Shown here: one piece after another, positions 10,005-22,555 of the stretch
Layout: the number at the start of each line of letters is the position of its first letter
Numbering within the stretch: the first letter of the stretch is position 1
From: Branchinecta lynchi
Lineage: Eukaryota; Arthropoda; Branchiopoda; Anostraca; Branchinectidae
Direction: 5' to 3'
Length of the DNA stretch: 64,000 nucleotides
Assembly (NCBI GenBank): GCA_023053575.1
Contig: JAKZAP010000013.1
Coordinates: 6,272,001-6,336,000, forward strand
Made by a program: the position numbers and the translations under genes
The notes under the pieces: model-generated
What the model was told of the DNA's origin: nothing
Databases searched by the model: none
The model's input: only the letters and a program-made list of their open reading frames with translations

Positions 10005-10490
10005 AATTATTATTATGATATTATTCGCCACCATACTACACGCCTTGTTAAATTTTTTTATTCATGTAGGCCGAGAAGGTGGAAGACACCATCATTTTTC
10101 GATGGGTCGGAATTTTACGAACACACTGTTACCTTTGTTTTCCCCAAAATCATCACGGTAGCCAACGTTATCCAGAAATTACTTGAACACAATTCACTCC
10201 TGAACGCCAACCCGCCATTGCTAAGTAAATATTCATTGATGTCCTGACACGCTTGTGAAAAGTTTACTAGAACCTTCGAGAAGATTGTGTGGCGTGTAAG
10301 AGGATCAAAACAACTAAGTATATCACCATGTGGACGTTTAGATATGTCGGAAGAAGAAATCAACGGTCAGTTTGGTCTAAGAAACTGAATATTATTTAGC
10401 TCAGTTTCAGAATCTTCAAGAAATCACTATAACGAATTTACGGTAGTATAATTTACGGCGTTTGTTTACTGTGATCTAGTTTACATCGAT

Positions 10491-10868
10491 AATGATCATT
10501 ATTTACCCGGACATATAATTAGTCCGGAAACCGGTTGTACCCGCATTTTTTTTAAGTCAGATTTTATTTAAAGTTGATTAGATTTCTTTATAGGGATAAG
10601 GAGATACGCCGGCTTCGGTTCTGAATTTTTCTTTTTTTGCTGGACTAGTAGTTCGCTCGGAATTCAGGCGAAACCGGAAATTTGGCAGTAGTAAAGCAGG
10701 AAGTTTCGGTCAATATCGTCAAAATAGATATGGCTTATAGAGGTATAGATAAGTAGATAGAATATCTGAACTCGGTTTCCTCTGATGATTAGCCTGGCGA
10801 AGACAAGACCGAATTGTCTGGATCAAATCTTAGATTTTTGGGATCCCATCGACACCTTTGGTCTTGTT
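10491..10868 (+). repeat. Family A repeat, copy A2, 5'-truncated
   Basis: Nearly identical to 8438-8818 of copy A1 (only scattered single-base differences over about 380 bp) and ending at the same GGTCTTGTT. It lacks the head, the microsatellite and the first tandem units. Either a small duplication within this locus or an independent, 3'-anchored insertion would explain it. Confidence 0.85.
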
Positions 10869-10944
10869 TGTCTAGACTGTTTTAGGGCTTATAAAGTTCT
10901 ACGACATTGTCAGAAGTTGATAGCCTTTAACAGACGGTTGCGCC

Positions 10945-11139
10945 ATTGGCAGTGCCAAATGGATACGTCAGCTGAATTTTATTAGAGCGATATTTCGGCC
11001 CTTCTTGGCAAGGATCCTCTTCAGGCTCAAGCTGGAAATCACTGTGGGAGTTACAGAATATCTCTAATAAAATTCAGCTGATGTATCCGTTTTGCACTAT
11101 CAAGTATGATTCGCAGTCAGCTTGGGCTGAAGGAATATT
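10945..11139. mobile_element. Foldback MITE of the CCTTCAGCCC family
   Basis: Left arm GATACGTCAGCTGAATTTTA, centre CTTCTTGGCAAGGATCCTCT, right arm TAAAATTCAGCTGATGTATC and outer end GGGCTGAAGGAATATT. The arms pair with each other over more than 30 bases. The left outer end (CCTTCAGC) is missing. Confidence 0.75.
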
Positions 11140-13130
11140 TGTCTCGGTTATGACCTTTTAAGTGTTATATGCACGGTAAAAGAGCATTGCAAACCAGGAT
11201 CAGTGTCACGTTTCGCGGAAGCATATTACTTAAACTTTAAGTTAAACTTAAAGGCTCACTTGAGGAAAACTTACAGATAATATCTCAAATTTGTTGAAAT
11301 TCTGCATCCTTGTATTATTTGTCATGCAAGTTCTGACATTGCAGTTACTAGAAAGCTCAGAGGGTAGGTTTTTTGTTCATGCCTCTTTGTATTTTTATTT
11401 TGTTTGTTTGCTCTTTTATCCAGTTTTGAATGATTTGTTTTCCACATGTTTGTCTCCGCTGATGAAAACCAGCGGGAGTCTGGAATAAACTCCCGCTTGT
11501 TCAAACCACAGAATACTTATATCTGTTGTTTGAACAGTCGCGCTGTTCGCTTTGTAAGCCCCCCTTCACTTATTTTCTTTCCATCTGCCTCGAATGCTCA
11601 TGTTCAGCATTTGAATTTCTTCATTGAAATGTCTTTTGCAGAGCAAAAACATCCAAATTACCTCGGCTTTTGTAGGGCTTAGAAAGCTGCTTGAGAAAAA
11701 AGTCTTTCTGAGGATTCTTTCTAAGTATGTCCTGGGAATTCTGTTTGATTGTGTCGTTGACGGATTGAAAGGCTTCCGAAACAGAGCGATTGAAAAACGC
11801 AAGTTCTGCACGTTTAGGTGATTACTTTGATCCCGTCCGAAAACCGTCCCCGTTCTGAACTAAACACTAGTTAACACCTAGATGTCAGTCACAAGAAAAT
11901 GACCTCTAAAAGCGGGGATTAATAGATTGATTACAGTCGACGTGTTCACTTTTCTAACGACTTGCGCTCCGTCAGACCTGGGACGGCCCTATTTATGTCT
12001 ACCTTGCGCCGGGCTTGATTAATTTCGGGTATCTTTTATGTAGATCCATAGAAGCCGGCTGTTGTTGTGCTGGGTCTGTGTCTCGAAATTTACTAGACTG
12101 CCTTGCGACGGATTTTGTTTTTGTCTTCGTGACGAGTCGGTCTTACGACGATTCTGCGTAGTCTCGGACCTACATTTGACGGTTCTGGTTTGAGTAGAGT
12201 AGAGTAGAGTAGATTTTTAATTCTAAAAAGTAACTTTCACAGCGTGAACGCCGAATTTGACTTCTACGTCCAAACATAACTAAACACTCGAATCAATTTG
12301 TCAGTTCAATGATAATTGCAACACAATTCGTAACAAATTCATCAGTCGATACAAAACTTATCTACCACAATTTACACGACAGGCTCATTCGGCGAACATT
12401 TTGCCAAAAACTTCTAAAACAAATAAAAATCACTTTAAAGAAATGATTTGATTTTTTATCAAATTCAATCAAAGTCAATTTTTAATCATTACATCAAAAG
12501 TAATTTCACTTAAATACATATATAAAACAAAATAAAACATACTAAAAGGGTCAAAAGATAAAACTAACAAATTCAACGAAAATAGTGACAATGTTTACTG
12601 GTTATTGTACAATTCAACAAAACTTGGAACAAAACTCCTTCGGTACGTTTAAAGGGTACCGAAAAGGTTTGTCTTGGCATCAGTCTGAATACTATACATG
12701 ACTAAGTACAAAACACGCCACTGATCCTCAGGAAGAAGGAGTAAGCGTGTCCGTACGACTCAAACTCAACGAATCAACTCCTGTGTCAATCAATCACCGC
12801 GATCTTTGGGCGCAGCTTTGACTCCACTTCTACCTTTCTTCCGCTAGCTACCCGGAGAGGCCGGAGATTTTGCATCGGCAAGGAGAAATAGTCATCAAGA
12901 GTATTCTGACGGATTCTGAGCTGTTCCGCGCCGGATCTGCCTCGGCAGAACTGACTATTTTTCTGGGTAGTGACGGGGTTTTACGATAGGAGTAATTACA
13001 ATTGTATCAGCTCAAAAAGCCTGAGGAGACGATGATAACTAAAAAAAACTCGAGCGAAGAGAATCGACTGAGTTATAAATCCATAGAAAACTTCTCTGTC
13101 GGCCAAAGCTACCTTCAGACACCTTACCAG
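11140..13130. other. No gene seen
   Basis: About 2 kb without convincing coding signal. Contains a short (GAGTA)n microsatellite at about 12192-12212 and an AT-rich stretch near 12400-12620 that resembles LINE 3' UTR sequence. Short frames here have no recognisable motif. Confidence 0.4.
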
Positions 13131-13320
13131 CAAGGCCGTATCCAGGGCCCGGGGGGGGGGGGGGGGGGGTAGGGGGTTGACCCCCCAAAAAAACATACGA
13201 AAATTAAAGGCTTTTCCCTCTTATCTGTGAGTTTTCTGTACTTTTTTGTCCGCCCAGCAGGCACCCCCCCCCCCGAAAGGCCCCCCCCCCCCCCGAAATA
13301 AAGTCCTGGATGCGGGCCTG
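13131..13320. mobile_element. GGCCGTATCCAG MITE, hAT-like
   Basis: Terminal inverted repeats CAAGGCCGTATCCAGG and CCTGGATGCGGGCCTG, long G and C tracts just inside, and a centre with GGCTTTTCCCTCTTATCTG and TTTTTTGTCCG. Flanks are CTTACCAG on the left and CTTACTAT on the right, a possible 8-bp target duplication (6 of 8 bases agree) of the size typical for hAT transposons. Non-coding. Confidence 0.75.
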
Positions 13321-14039
13321 CTTACTATTCTCCTGGGTGAGCTGGTGTACTTTGTTTACTACAAGGGACGAAGGTAAAGGGTTAACAGGAATCCGCCAGT
13401 CATTTTTTTGCGGGTTTGAGGTACTCGCCTGACTTGGATGCTTTCCTAAATACGATTTTTTTTTGTTGCTGATCAGCTTATCGATTTCGGTCGGTGTCGA
13501 CTATAAACGGTTTAAGTTATATGCAGTAGGCATGCCAGCACAGCACGCATGGCGCATCGAAGGCGTGACCACGGACCGGAGTCAATTTGACTCGGTGGCC
13601 CCATGCCATCCTTAGATAGCAGCTATGACGTTTGGCGATAGTATACTGTGGACTTCGTAGGGTGTTCAGGGTGGACTGCATCGCATGAACCATAGAACTG
13701 GTGTTTGGGTGACTTTGTTTGAGGCGTTAGACTTGAATAGGGCTGAGATCCGACCGTGGAGATCCGGCTCGATAAACAGCCATACCCCATTTGTTCGCTA
13801 TTGAAAGAAAATAATTTCTTCCACCGAATTTATTCCTTCGGATTTGTGGTACCTCTATGTGCTTGTCCTCCATGCTTAAAGTATTCAACAACTACAAAGG
13901 TAATCATCACAGCCAAGTGTACAAATAAAATACTTTTTACCAAACGATACATTATCGTGATTTCCAAGGGTCCTTCATCATTCTTATCTCAAGGGTTTTG
14001 CTTACAAATGATCACAACAAACCCCCGAATTGGCAAATT
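13321..14039. other. No gene seen
   Basis: Unique-looking non-coding sequence. A 114-codon open frame starts at 13756 but shows no motif and leads into a transposon end. Confidence 0.35.
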
Positions 14040-14098
14040 CCTACTTTCATCCTCTTACCCGGCCTTGCAAGTGCCATATGAGCTTCTAGCTCTTGTTT
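14040..14098 (+). repeat. Family B 3' end fragment
   Basis: CCGGCCTTGCAAGTGCCATA followed by TGAGCTTCTAGCTCTTGTTT matches the 3' terminus of the larger family B copies, including the small AGCT hairpin. The rest of the element is absent. Confidence 0.7.
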
Positions 14099-14679
14099 GA
14101 ATTCTCTTGACGCTTAGTACAATTTCTAGTAGATTTTCAGTGTGTTTTTCCTTCAGATATGTCATAGATTGATCCCCCCAGCAGCTTTTATTTGAGCCAG
14201 AATTCAAGCGAAAGTAAACTGAGTGATGGTTCACAGCTGGAGCTGACCCGTCGGGACAAGTCGGTGTAAATACCTGTCAGAACGGAATGTAGGTTAGGTG
14301 TTTTCAGATTAATTCAATCAAACTCTGCGTGGGGATTTTCTAGCATTTTTATGTGTCTTTAAAAATCATAGAATTATGCTTGAATTTGAGGGCTACAGCT
14401 GTGAACGGTATTGTGATAAAACGAGTAAGCTACGACAAGACTGTTCAAGCTCTTATGTACAGTAAACGGAGCTCCTGAAAAAGATCTTATTAAGTATTTA
14501 GCAAGCCTTAATCTTAGCTTAAGTCCCAGTTTGCTAGGTCTTATTCTGAATATTAATTTTACGGAATTTGGAGACGGGTCGGGATTTTGCCATGGAAAAT
14601 TATCAGCATGTTTCTTATGTGGACTCAGTTTGTTGTTCAAGATTACGTTTGAAGAAATATGTTTTCGGTAACCTAAAGT

Positions 14680-15073
14680 GTATTCTCGCCGTTCCCCGAG
14701 GACTCCTCGGGGACTCGAAGGGAACGGCGAGAATATAGGGAGTCATTCCACGACTCCGCGTCCGGAAAACAACGAGAACACGGGGAATGGTTCCAAAATG
14801 AATTTTCTTCTTAAAATAAATATGATGTTGACGAAATTAGTCTGGATCCACTTTATTTTTGGTTTCGTTTATACTGATTGTTTTTAATTAATTTTACATT
14901 GCACCAACACCGGAAAAAAATGATTCCCCTCTGAATCTGAAAGGGAGTCCTTTTTGATGATGGTGATGAGCATTCCCCATCCGTGACTCGCGAGAATAAG
15001 GGGAGTGAGTCCCCGGGACAAACAAAAACGCGGGGAGTCCTCAAGTGGAGTCCTCGGGGAACGGCGAGAATAC
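14680..15073. mobile_element. Foldback element with GTATTCTCGCCG ends
   Basis: The ends are perfect inverted repeats of 27 bp beginning GTATTCTCGCCGTTCCCC. The left end also folds on itself: GAGGACTCCTCGGGGACTC, and the phrase AACGGCGAGAATA returns at 14722. Further copies of GGGAGTCC, TCCCCGG and CGCGAGAATAAGGGGAGT lie inside, as if built from repeated end sequences. No transposase. No clear target duplication. Confidence 0.75.
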
Positions 15074-15763
15074 GCCTCTAGTATTTATTTTGCCATTTTC
15101 TTGGGCTATTCCTGATGCGTTTATGCCATAACTTGTGCATTACCTGTTCCTTCACCTGCGTGTATCGGCTGGTTCAGGGCCTGTCCTCGAATGTCTAAAA
15201 TTTTAGTAGATGGGGTCGGGGTCTTTTGAGTTTTAAAAAGTTGAATGAAACACAATCCTAAGGAATATTCCGTGTGAACAATACCGACTGGGGTACAAGG
15301 TGCATCTCAGATCGCGATGGATGCTTTTAACTGTTCTGGCCGAGGGGCTACCCACTCCCAGGTACTCTATACACACCATTTCCCAGCACCAGTGGAACCG
15401 GCCATAAACTAGGCGGTTCGTCTTTCATCACTCCTAAATTACTGATTTTAATATTCAAACACATGACAACTATGATATTGACTCCGGACACTTAGTGTAT
15501 ATCAAAATCGAGAGTGGATACCCCTCTTAGTTCTTGCCCCGTCATGTCACAAAGTATACTTAGCGGGCGCTGGTCGTTATAATTTGTCGGCTGTCTTTGT
15601 AGCCAAATCTGGTTTAGAACCACAAGTGCCGCTGAAGCTGATGAAAATAGCTGCTTGTACTCCTGTCCCGTTGGCGATGAAAGTGTTGATGGCAGACTTC
15701 GGGTCGATTTCTCAGATTGTTAACCCTTTCCGACTGTTACAAAACGTGTATTTCAGATGCCTA
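15074..15763. other. No gene seen
   Basis: Non-coding sequence without a recognised repeat. Confidence 0.35.
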
Positions 15764-15932
15764 CACTGTACAAAGCTTCTCCGAGAAAGGATTAAAGTTA
15801 ACTGCAGTATTTGCTACTGGGAATAATCTTATCTCTACTGGGACAAGACTAATCCGAATTATAAATAATGCTATCTCAGTAGAGACAATATTGATCCCAG
15901 TAGCAAATACTGCAAGATTTTTTTTTACAGTG
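15764..15932. mobile_element. CACTGTA foldback MITE, TA target
   Basis: 169-bp near-palindrome with ends CACTGTACAAA and TTTTTTACAGTG, bounded by TA on both sides. Inside, GCAGTATTTGCTACTGGGA and TCTCTACTGGGACAAGACT are mirrored by CTCAGTAGAGACAATATTGA and TCCCAGTAGCAAATACTGC. The TA duplication points to the Tc1/mariner superfamily for the enzyme that moved it. Confidence 0.8.
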
Positions 15933-16269
15933 TATGTAAGCTTTGAGCGCAAAAAGACTATTTATTTATTATTGTTAGGGGGTTTATTTTTTATATATAT
16001 TTTTTGTTACATACTATAGTCCAGGTCCTCGACGAGGTTGAAAAATTGATAGCAGAAGATAAGAAAAAGTAATAAGCTGAATTGTCCTCGTAAGACACCA
16101 TAGAAAGACCATTATTCTCGTGTTATTATTTTAAATTGCACTTCCAGCGAAATAAGGCGACGTGATACTCATGTATCACGTCGGTCCGACGGTCCGAGAG
16201 GAATACTGGCAATAAGTTTTCCCCATATCCCGCCAATTCTTCTACCCAATTTTTACGTAGTTTCATTCC

Positions 16270-16403
16270 ATCATTTATTTCTGGTAATTTCTTGTAAGTG
16301 TATTAGTTAAATTGTTTCTTGTGTGTCTGTGTATTTTGTAGATTTGTATTCCTTTTCTAGCTTTTAGCTATTCGGATTAAACTTGATTGATTGATTGATT
16401 GAT
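16270..16403 (+). pseudogene. LINE 3' end with (TTGA)n tail
   Basis: Sequence ending TTAGCTATTCGGATTAAACT and then (TGAT)n has the look of a LINE 3' UTR with a microsatellite tail. No coding part is left. Confidence 0.4.
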
Positions 16404-19316
16404 GTACAGTCTCTCGCTAGCTTGTAGCTTGGTTGGTAGATGTTGCGTCGGCTCGCTTGCATCCCAGCGTAGATGACATTGCTTTGGTTGGTAGATGTAG
16501 TTGTCACGTCGGCTCACTGGGTCCCGAGTATAGCAGAGATTCAGCGTGTATTCTTTAGGCAATCCGGGAAAAAATCAAACGGCGGAAATGCGCTCTAAGG
16601 TAGGCTATTCGTACACGAATTATCCCTAAGGTCGTTCGTCGTTATCAACCTTCTGATGAGATCCATTAGGCTCGTAATCGTTAAGAGGTCTCCGGGCGGA
16701 TATTCCAGATTCAGTCGGCATGTTTCGTGTTTCATTTCTGAGCAATAGCTGCATAATTTTGTTGAGATCAAGGTTTGATAATATCTTAAATATCATCCCA
16801 TCTATGGCTAACTTCGCCCATTGTAAAATCGCTAATAATGATAATAGATTGATGACGGTAATGGTTCCTCGCACAACGTGTGTACTTATGCGGACATGTG
16901 TACGAAGCTATATTTTTCATGTTAATTATTATATGCTAATCATTCCAGGTTTTTTTATACTTTTGTAGTTTTTGCCCGCGGATACCATAAAGGTACGTTC
17001 ACACACAGTCCGGATTTCGCAGTCGGATTCGAACTTCATCCTTCGCTCCGAGGCAGTTTTCCCCGTAGTGTCGCGAGTTTCTCATGCGTATTTTCGCATG
17101 CGAAATATTTTCAGATTTTCAGTGCGTGCAGCTTAAAGCACAACTCTTACTAGAAATGATCTTTTCACCGTGAAATGGCTCAGAAATATCGTTTAGCAAA
17201 AAAATATTTCCACGTGAGATTAGCAATTTCTTGTTAGTGCACGTCAATACTCTTGATGACTAACTCTTCTTGCCGATGCAGAATCGCCGGGTGCGTAGTG
17301 GAAGAGGCAGAAGCGGTATCACCTCGGGAATCACAGCTGCTCCCGAAGATCGCCGTGATTGTTTGACACATTTTTTTCTTCTTTTTGTGTTGTTTAATAG
17401 CACATCCTCGCAAGCAGTGCTATTGCTCTGTTATTAATGGATCCTCGATTGTCTTGTTAATAAAACTATTCTACTACTTCTACTACTACAGGATTTTAGT
17501 TGTTGAGCTTGAGTCGTTAGTGAGACGTTTTTTTGTTGTTCCTGAGGATCACTGGCGTGTTTTGGACTTAGTCATAGAGTATTTCATTTTTTCACGCTAA
17601 AAAACATTTTTTTTTTTTTTTTTTTCATGCTCTCAGACACGGCGGCTGGACGAATACATTTGAACACTGAAAGCGTCTCGGTAAAAGTGGAAAAAACCAG
17701 CAAAACAATAGAAGTCGGAAATAGAAGATAGACTTGTCGGCGGGCCTTGAAGCTTTCCGGGAAGTTTGCGTTGCGTGACTGACAAAACTCGGCTGGGCCG
17801 AAAAAGCGCTAAAAAGTCGTAGGTACGAAATGAAAACATGATGAAGGCTGTAATATCGGAATCCTGTAATTCCATAAGAGATCTAGGGATAATATGAAAG
17901 GCAGAATAAGCAAGAGAGGTCCTTTAAGCTTTTATGCGAATGCGTTAGTTGAACAAAGTAGCTGATGAGAGATATAGGGTAGGCCGAAGGTTGCTCAGTG
18001 GTTCGAGTATGGACACGCACTACATAAGAGTGTTGGCATTGCGGTCAGACACGCAAGCCAAAACGTGCAGAAAAGCCAACACCCAGGCAATTCAGTCAGA
18101 AGATGCAGAAAACAACATAAGTTTGATTCTATACTAGCAGTAATAATACACTAATTCGTGTTCGTTTCATTGATTAGCAGTAGCTGGGATTATGTAGCAA
18201 AATCTTTTTTCTGGCCGTTGTGACACCACTCTTGTATATTATCTACTCTGTATGTTATCCACTTTGTATATTATCCGCTCTTGTGTATATATATATATTA
18301 TATCGCTGACTGAACTTTCTGTCCAATCTTGATATTTCTCAGTTGTATGTTTGAGAATGGATGATGGCGAGGGATCAGTTCCACAACTCTCAATTTGAGG
18401 GAAGAAAGTTGATTTGGAGCGAGTTTAAGGAAGTTTTTGAAGAAAGAAACAAAATCAAAATATAAAATATGTTGATAAATAGCGTTTGGTAATTTGTTGT
18501 CCGTCTTGCACAGGTGACCTGTTGTCACATATTAAGACGGACTACTGGTATAGGAATATGTTGAATCTTGGATATGTTAAAGAATAAATTGAAAACTGGA
18601 TTGAGTTTAGTTGAATAAAAAATGGTACCCTATTATTGTGTTTTTGAATCATCATTAAATCTGATAAATACTGGGAAAAGGCAGATATATAGAAAGCCGC
18701 TGGGAATCATGACTGACGTGACCTGACTTTCCAAATATGCTGTGGAATTCTTTCCAGGGTGGAAATGAGAGTTCTTGTATGCTTCTCCGAATACTAATTG
18801 TTGATGTTTCTCTCGCTTCAAGCGAGAAAGCATGTTGACGTTATGAAAGGTGTTTTCGCCGTGTTATGAGTGTCGGGATTATAGTTCCAAATATTCTGCC
18901 GAGACAATCAACTATATAGGATGATTCTGTTCTTAAGAAAATTTACTACAGCTGTTTGTAAGATGTATTCCTTGTACTGACGTGATCTGACGTTTTTTTA
19001 ATGCTTTTAATGAACCCAATTTTGTTTGCTGTTCTGTCATTTGCAGTATGACCACCAAATCCGCTAAGCAAGAGGGAAATAATTTACACCAGAACAGGGC
19101 TCCTCTCTCTCGACTATTAAGGAAGAAGAAGAATTACATTAGAGTTTATTTTATTGTAGAAAATCAGAACATGGGTCGTACGTTTTTGCCGGCTTCTTTC
19201 GGAAAGGGAGCGGTTTCTTTTCCTTTTAGCTGATCATGTTATGGATGTCGTTTGAAAAGATGTGTTCGACATGATGCTGATGATGATTTATTTTTCATAA
19301 CACACTCTCACAGCGA
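16404..19316. other. No supported gene; weak tRNA-like SINE head
   Basis: Near 17985-18050 the sequence AGGTTGCTCAGTGGTTCGAG resembles a tRNA A-box and is followed by GGACACGCACTAC and GCGGTCAGACACG, which could be a degraded B-box, so a tRNA-derived SINE is possible but not shown. A TA-rich stretch lies at about 18285-18300 and a T-run at about 17610-17626. An acceptor-like CATTTGCAG precedes an open frame at 19048, but no donor follows. Confidence 0.3.
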
Positions 19317-19490
19317 AGGCCGTATCCAGGGGGGGGGTTAGGGGTTGACCGGAACATACAAAAATAACGATTTTATAGGCTTTTCCCTCTGATCTATGTG
19401 TTTTTTGTACTTTTTTGTCCGACGAGCAGTCAACCCCCCCCCCCCCCCCCCCCCCCCCGAAATAAATTCTTGGATTTTACACAGCGCAAG
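19317..19490. mobile_element. GGCCGTATCCAG MITE, degraded right end
   Basis: AGGCCGTATCCAGGGGG, then GGTTGACCGGAACATACAAA, TTTTCCCTCTGATCTATGTG and TTTTTTGTCCGACGAGCAG before a long C-run and CGAAATAAATTCTTGGAT. Same internal order as 13131-13320. Right end eroded. Confidence 0.7.
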
Positions 19491-21176
19491 TGCCGAGCTT
19501 TGCTTCAGTTACATAATATGCAAGTTAACCTAAAACAAAACCAACTGCGCTTGTCGTTAAAACATTATAAATCATTAGAGACCAAAAACGACTAGAAATA
19601 TCATTTAACAAAGGTTAGCACAGAGTATCTTCAACTATTTGTTTTTGCGATAAAGGGCTGAGAATCGGGACTTTTCTGATTAAATTCTTGTCCATGATTA
19701 TAGTATGATGCAGTTTATTTTGTTTTAACAATTTCAGGTTCTTTCCGGCAGTTTATTTTGGGCCTGAAAAATTGTCGCATCTGTTGAAGACACCAAGAAG
19801 AAAATGGTCGATCCCTTGTCTAGACTGCCTACATCTATTTGCTCAGGTGTCTCTGTTCTATGTTTCAGCATTTACTATGATTTGGCAATTTAGGCTTTAT
19901 CTGGACTGTGTACGCCTATTTCTACCTCCGTCTCCATTCTAGGTTTCGTCATTTGCTGTATCCAGCGTTTCCCATTGTTCTTGATTTCCTAATGTTGTAG
20001 CTTATTCTTTTAGTTCCTCGACACACTTTTCCTCTTCGTCGTTGATGTCTGCATTGCTGACGTCTGCCTCTTTGGCTATGAAACGTTTTTTCAACTAAAG
20101 CTAAGCGGGCGAATCCGTGGCTGCCTAGTCGTATGATCAGAATGTTTCAACACCATGTCCAATTTAGTTTTGCTTCATTTATTGCGTAATTTCGCATCTA
20201 TGGCACTTCCCTAAGTTGGGACCTACACTTTTCGCTCATTCTTTCCAACTTCAAGCTTTCATTTTTTGCCTGGAAAGCAATTTGTTGTTCTGAAGAAGAA
20301 AATAATCTTCCAGTGAAAGAGGAAGCGCATGAGTATAGAGTTTCTGTTCTTCCAGCAAGATTTAGCGTTGAACAATTTTTGGTTTGATGATGGTGTTGAA
20401 TGCTTAGCCAAAAGAGACGGCAAAAGCCTACTCCTGAGTAGGCATAGCGCTCCGTCTCCTATTCTGGAGGTTCGTATGTCCTTGCGCATGAATCGCTTTC
20501 CCGGGTGACTCACTCTTCCTGGATTTCCATGACCGTTTCCAGTCGTTCCAAGCAGTGAGGTATCGAACATGTAGGCTACGGTAGTTGAATCTCAGGATAG
20601 AAGAAGGTAGGACAGTGAATCCTTAGTCAGTTCCGCGTTGGTTGTACACCATGTACACGGCTTCCGTTTTTACGTCAGAGAAACTACAGCTCTTGGCAGT
20701 GGACTGAGCAAGCCAAGAAGTTGACTGCATAGTCCAAGGAAATTGAGTTCTTGACCAAGAAGGAGCATGATTTAAGTGGGGTGAAATAGTTACACGCCAG
20801 AATGACAATCAGGGGATTCGGATTCCTTTCATTTGACTTATGCTCAGAGAAATCAAACTCTTTTCTATCTGGTGCTACGTCTTCTGTACCCTTAGGGTAG
20901 GGTTAGGGTAGATAATCTGCTAGGATAAATTAATCCTAGGGGGTTCTTGGCTGGATTCAGACTTTCGTAATTTCAGTCCCATGCACTCGTCTAAGTTCGT
21001 GTTCATATCATGCTTTAATCTTTATGCGAGTATATTACAAGCTCAATTCTTGTCGTAATATAAGGAGTAGGCTACATCAGTTTGAACGCTCATTCATTTA
21101 TATATATACAAAAAATACACATATTACATGATAGTGCAGAATACGTTATTCGCGGGTAACCTTACGTACATGTAAG
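19491..21176. other. No gene seen
   Basis: A 103-codon minus frame (20259-20570) shows no recognisable motif. CCCTTAGGGTAGGGTTAGGG at about 20890 includes two telomere-like units, too few to be meaningful. Confidence 0.35.
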
Positions 21177-21447
21177 CAGAGGCGCTACTAGCCAAAATGT
21201 TTGGGGGGGGGGAGGCATTTACCGACTGGCTGGTAAAAACTACTGTTTTCAACAACAAAAATGACATTTTTGAAAAAAAAATCGACTGATTTTCAGAAAA
21301 ATCCACTGATTTTCAAAAAACTGACTATTTTGACGAAAAATCGACCAAGTTTCAGAAAAACCGACTGCGCGGACTCGGTTATTTTTTACCGACTGGCCGA
21401 CAGCCGAGCCGACAGCATTGTTACGCCCACCAGTCGTGACGCCTCTG
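21177..21447. mobile_element. hAT-like MITE with CAGAGGCG ends
   Basis: Ends CAGAGGCGCTAC and GTCGTGACGCCTCTG form terminal inverted repeats starting with the CAGxGGCG typical of hAT elements. Flanks CATGTAAG and TATGTAAG agree at 7 of 8 positions, the 8-bp duplication expected for hAT. The interior repeats short phrases such as ACTGATTTTCAGAAAAA and CCGACTGGC. No transposase. Confidence 0.85.
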
Positions 21448-22555
21448 TATGTAAGGATGCTCAACATCGTCCCAGACAGTCTAGAGAATGTCTAGTCTAG
21501 AGAACGACATAATCACGCAGAATGTATCAAGTCCTACACACAGATATGAATATTCACAACAGGAATGTGCACAACATCATCCCATTCAGTCTAGGGAATG
21601 TCCATACGAAAATAAAATGGGGAAGTTTGGGTTCTGTTGCCTGCACTTGGGTGCTCTCCGATTATGTAAGATTTACCTACGAGAGGGGCGAAGTCCTGGT
21701 TATGACAGTCTACTTCCAATACTGGGGATGTATAGGGAAGGAATATGAGTTATTTCCATCAGGTCAAGGTTGTAGGATATCATGAAGTTACGATGTTAGC
21801 TACAGTTAATCGATCGGCTGGCGATTGCTGAAAACCTCATCTCAAACATATGCTTTGTAAAACTATCAGTCGCTGACAGTCGCGTATATTTGAAGGTTCA
21901 TTTCATCTCCATCATCCTAGCAGTTCATGAATTGAGCCCTCCTGCTGCGTCTCCCCAGGATTCTAATTGTCGATCATCTTCTTATTGGCTACTCTTCAAA
22001 TCCCCATGATTGCTGGGGACATACCTAGCAGATAAATTGCTTCAATACTTGCAGTAGACGTGGCTTCAGTTAAATCGAAGGGAGGGGTTAGAAAATTGGT
22101 TCCAGTGCACCTGTCTGAAGTTTGTGGATTTTGAGTTTGTTTGTTGTTTTAGGTTTGTGGGAGGAGAAAGAATGAGAGTAAAATGCTAGAAACTTGGTAC
22201 TCGTTTGAGAATTTTGACATGTGGGTGAACAAATCCTATGATAGTTCCAGTAATGTTTAATTGCCAAGCCAGCTTACTCCCAAATACGGCACTGGACTTA
22301 AAGTATTTGCATTGCTACTAGAGCTTTAAAACATTGATGAATTATTCATATTTAGCACTTGGGAGAAAAAAGTCAAAAGAATACAGAATTTGGGATCCGA
22401 TAGGCTTGTAACTTTGCCGTTTGGCAGGAAAAATAGGTAGGGTAAAGTTGCACCGCTAGCCGAATAGTACGTATTCCGATAGGTAGGTCTATGGCTCCCT
22501 GGAAAAAAAGACATTGGCAAATTCGGGATTACAGCCATCTTCCCACCTTCGAAAT
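21448..22555. other. No gene seen
   Basis: Starts with a loose duplication: CAACATCGTCCCAGACAGTC and CAACATCATCCCATTCAGTC, each followed by TAG(A/G)GAATGTC, about 110 bp apart. No coding signal stands out. Confidence 0.35.

Noticed and set aside
19022..19233. Open frame of 61 codons after an acceptor-like CATTTGCAG
   Set aside because: No donor or polyadenylation context and no recognisable peptide; AG after a pyrimidine stretch is common by chance.
20885..20915. Telomere-like TTAGGG units
   Set aside because: Only about two units; too short to count as an interstitial telomere.
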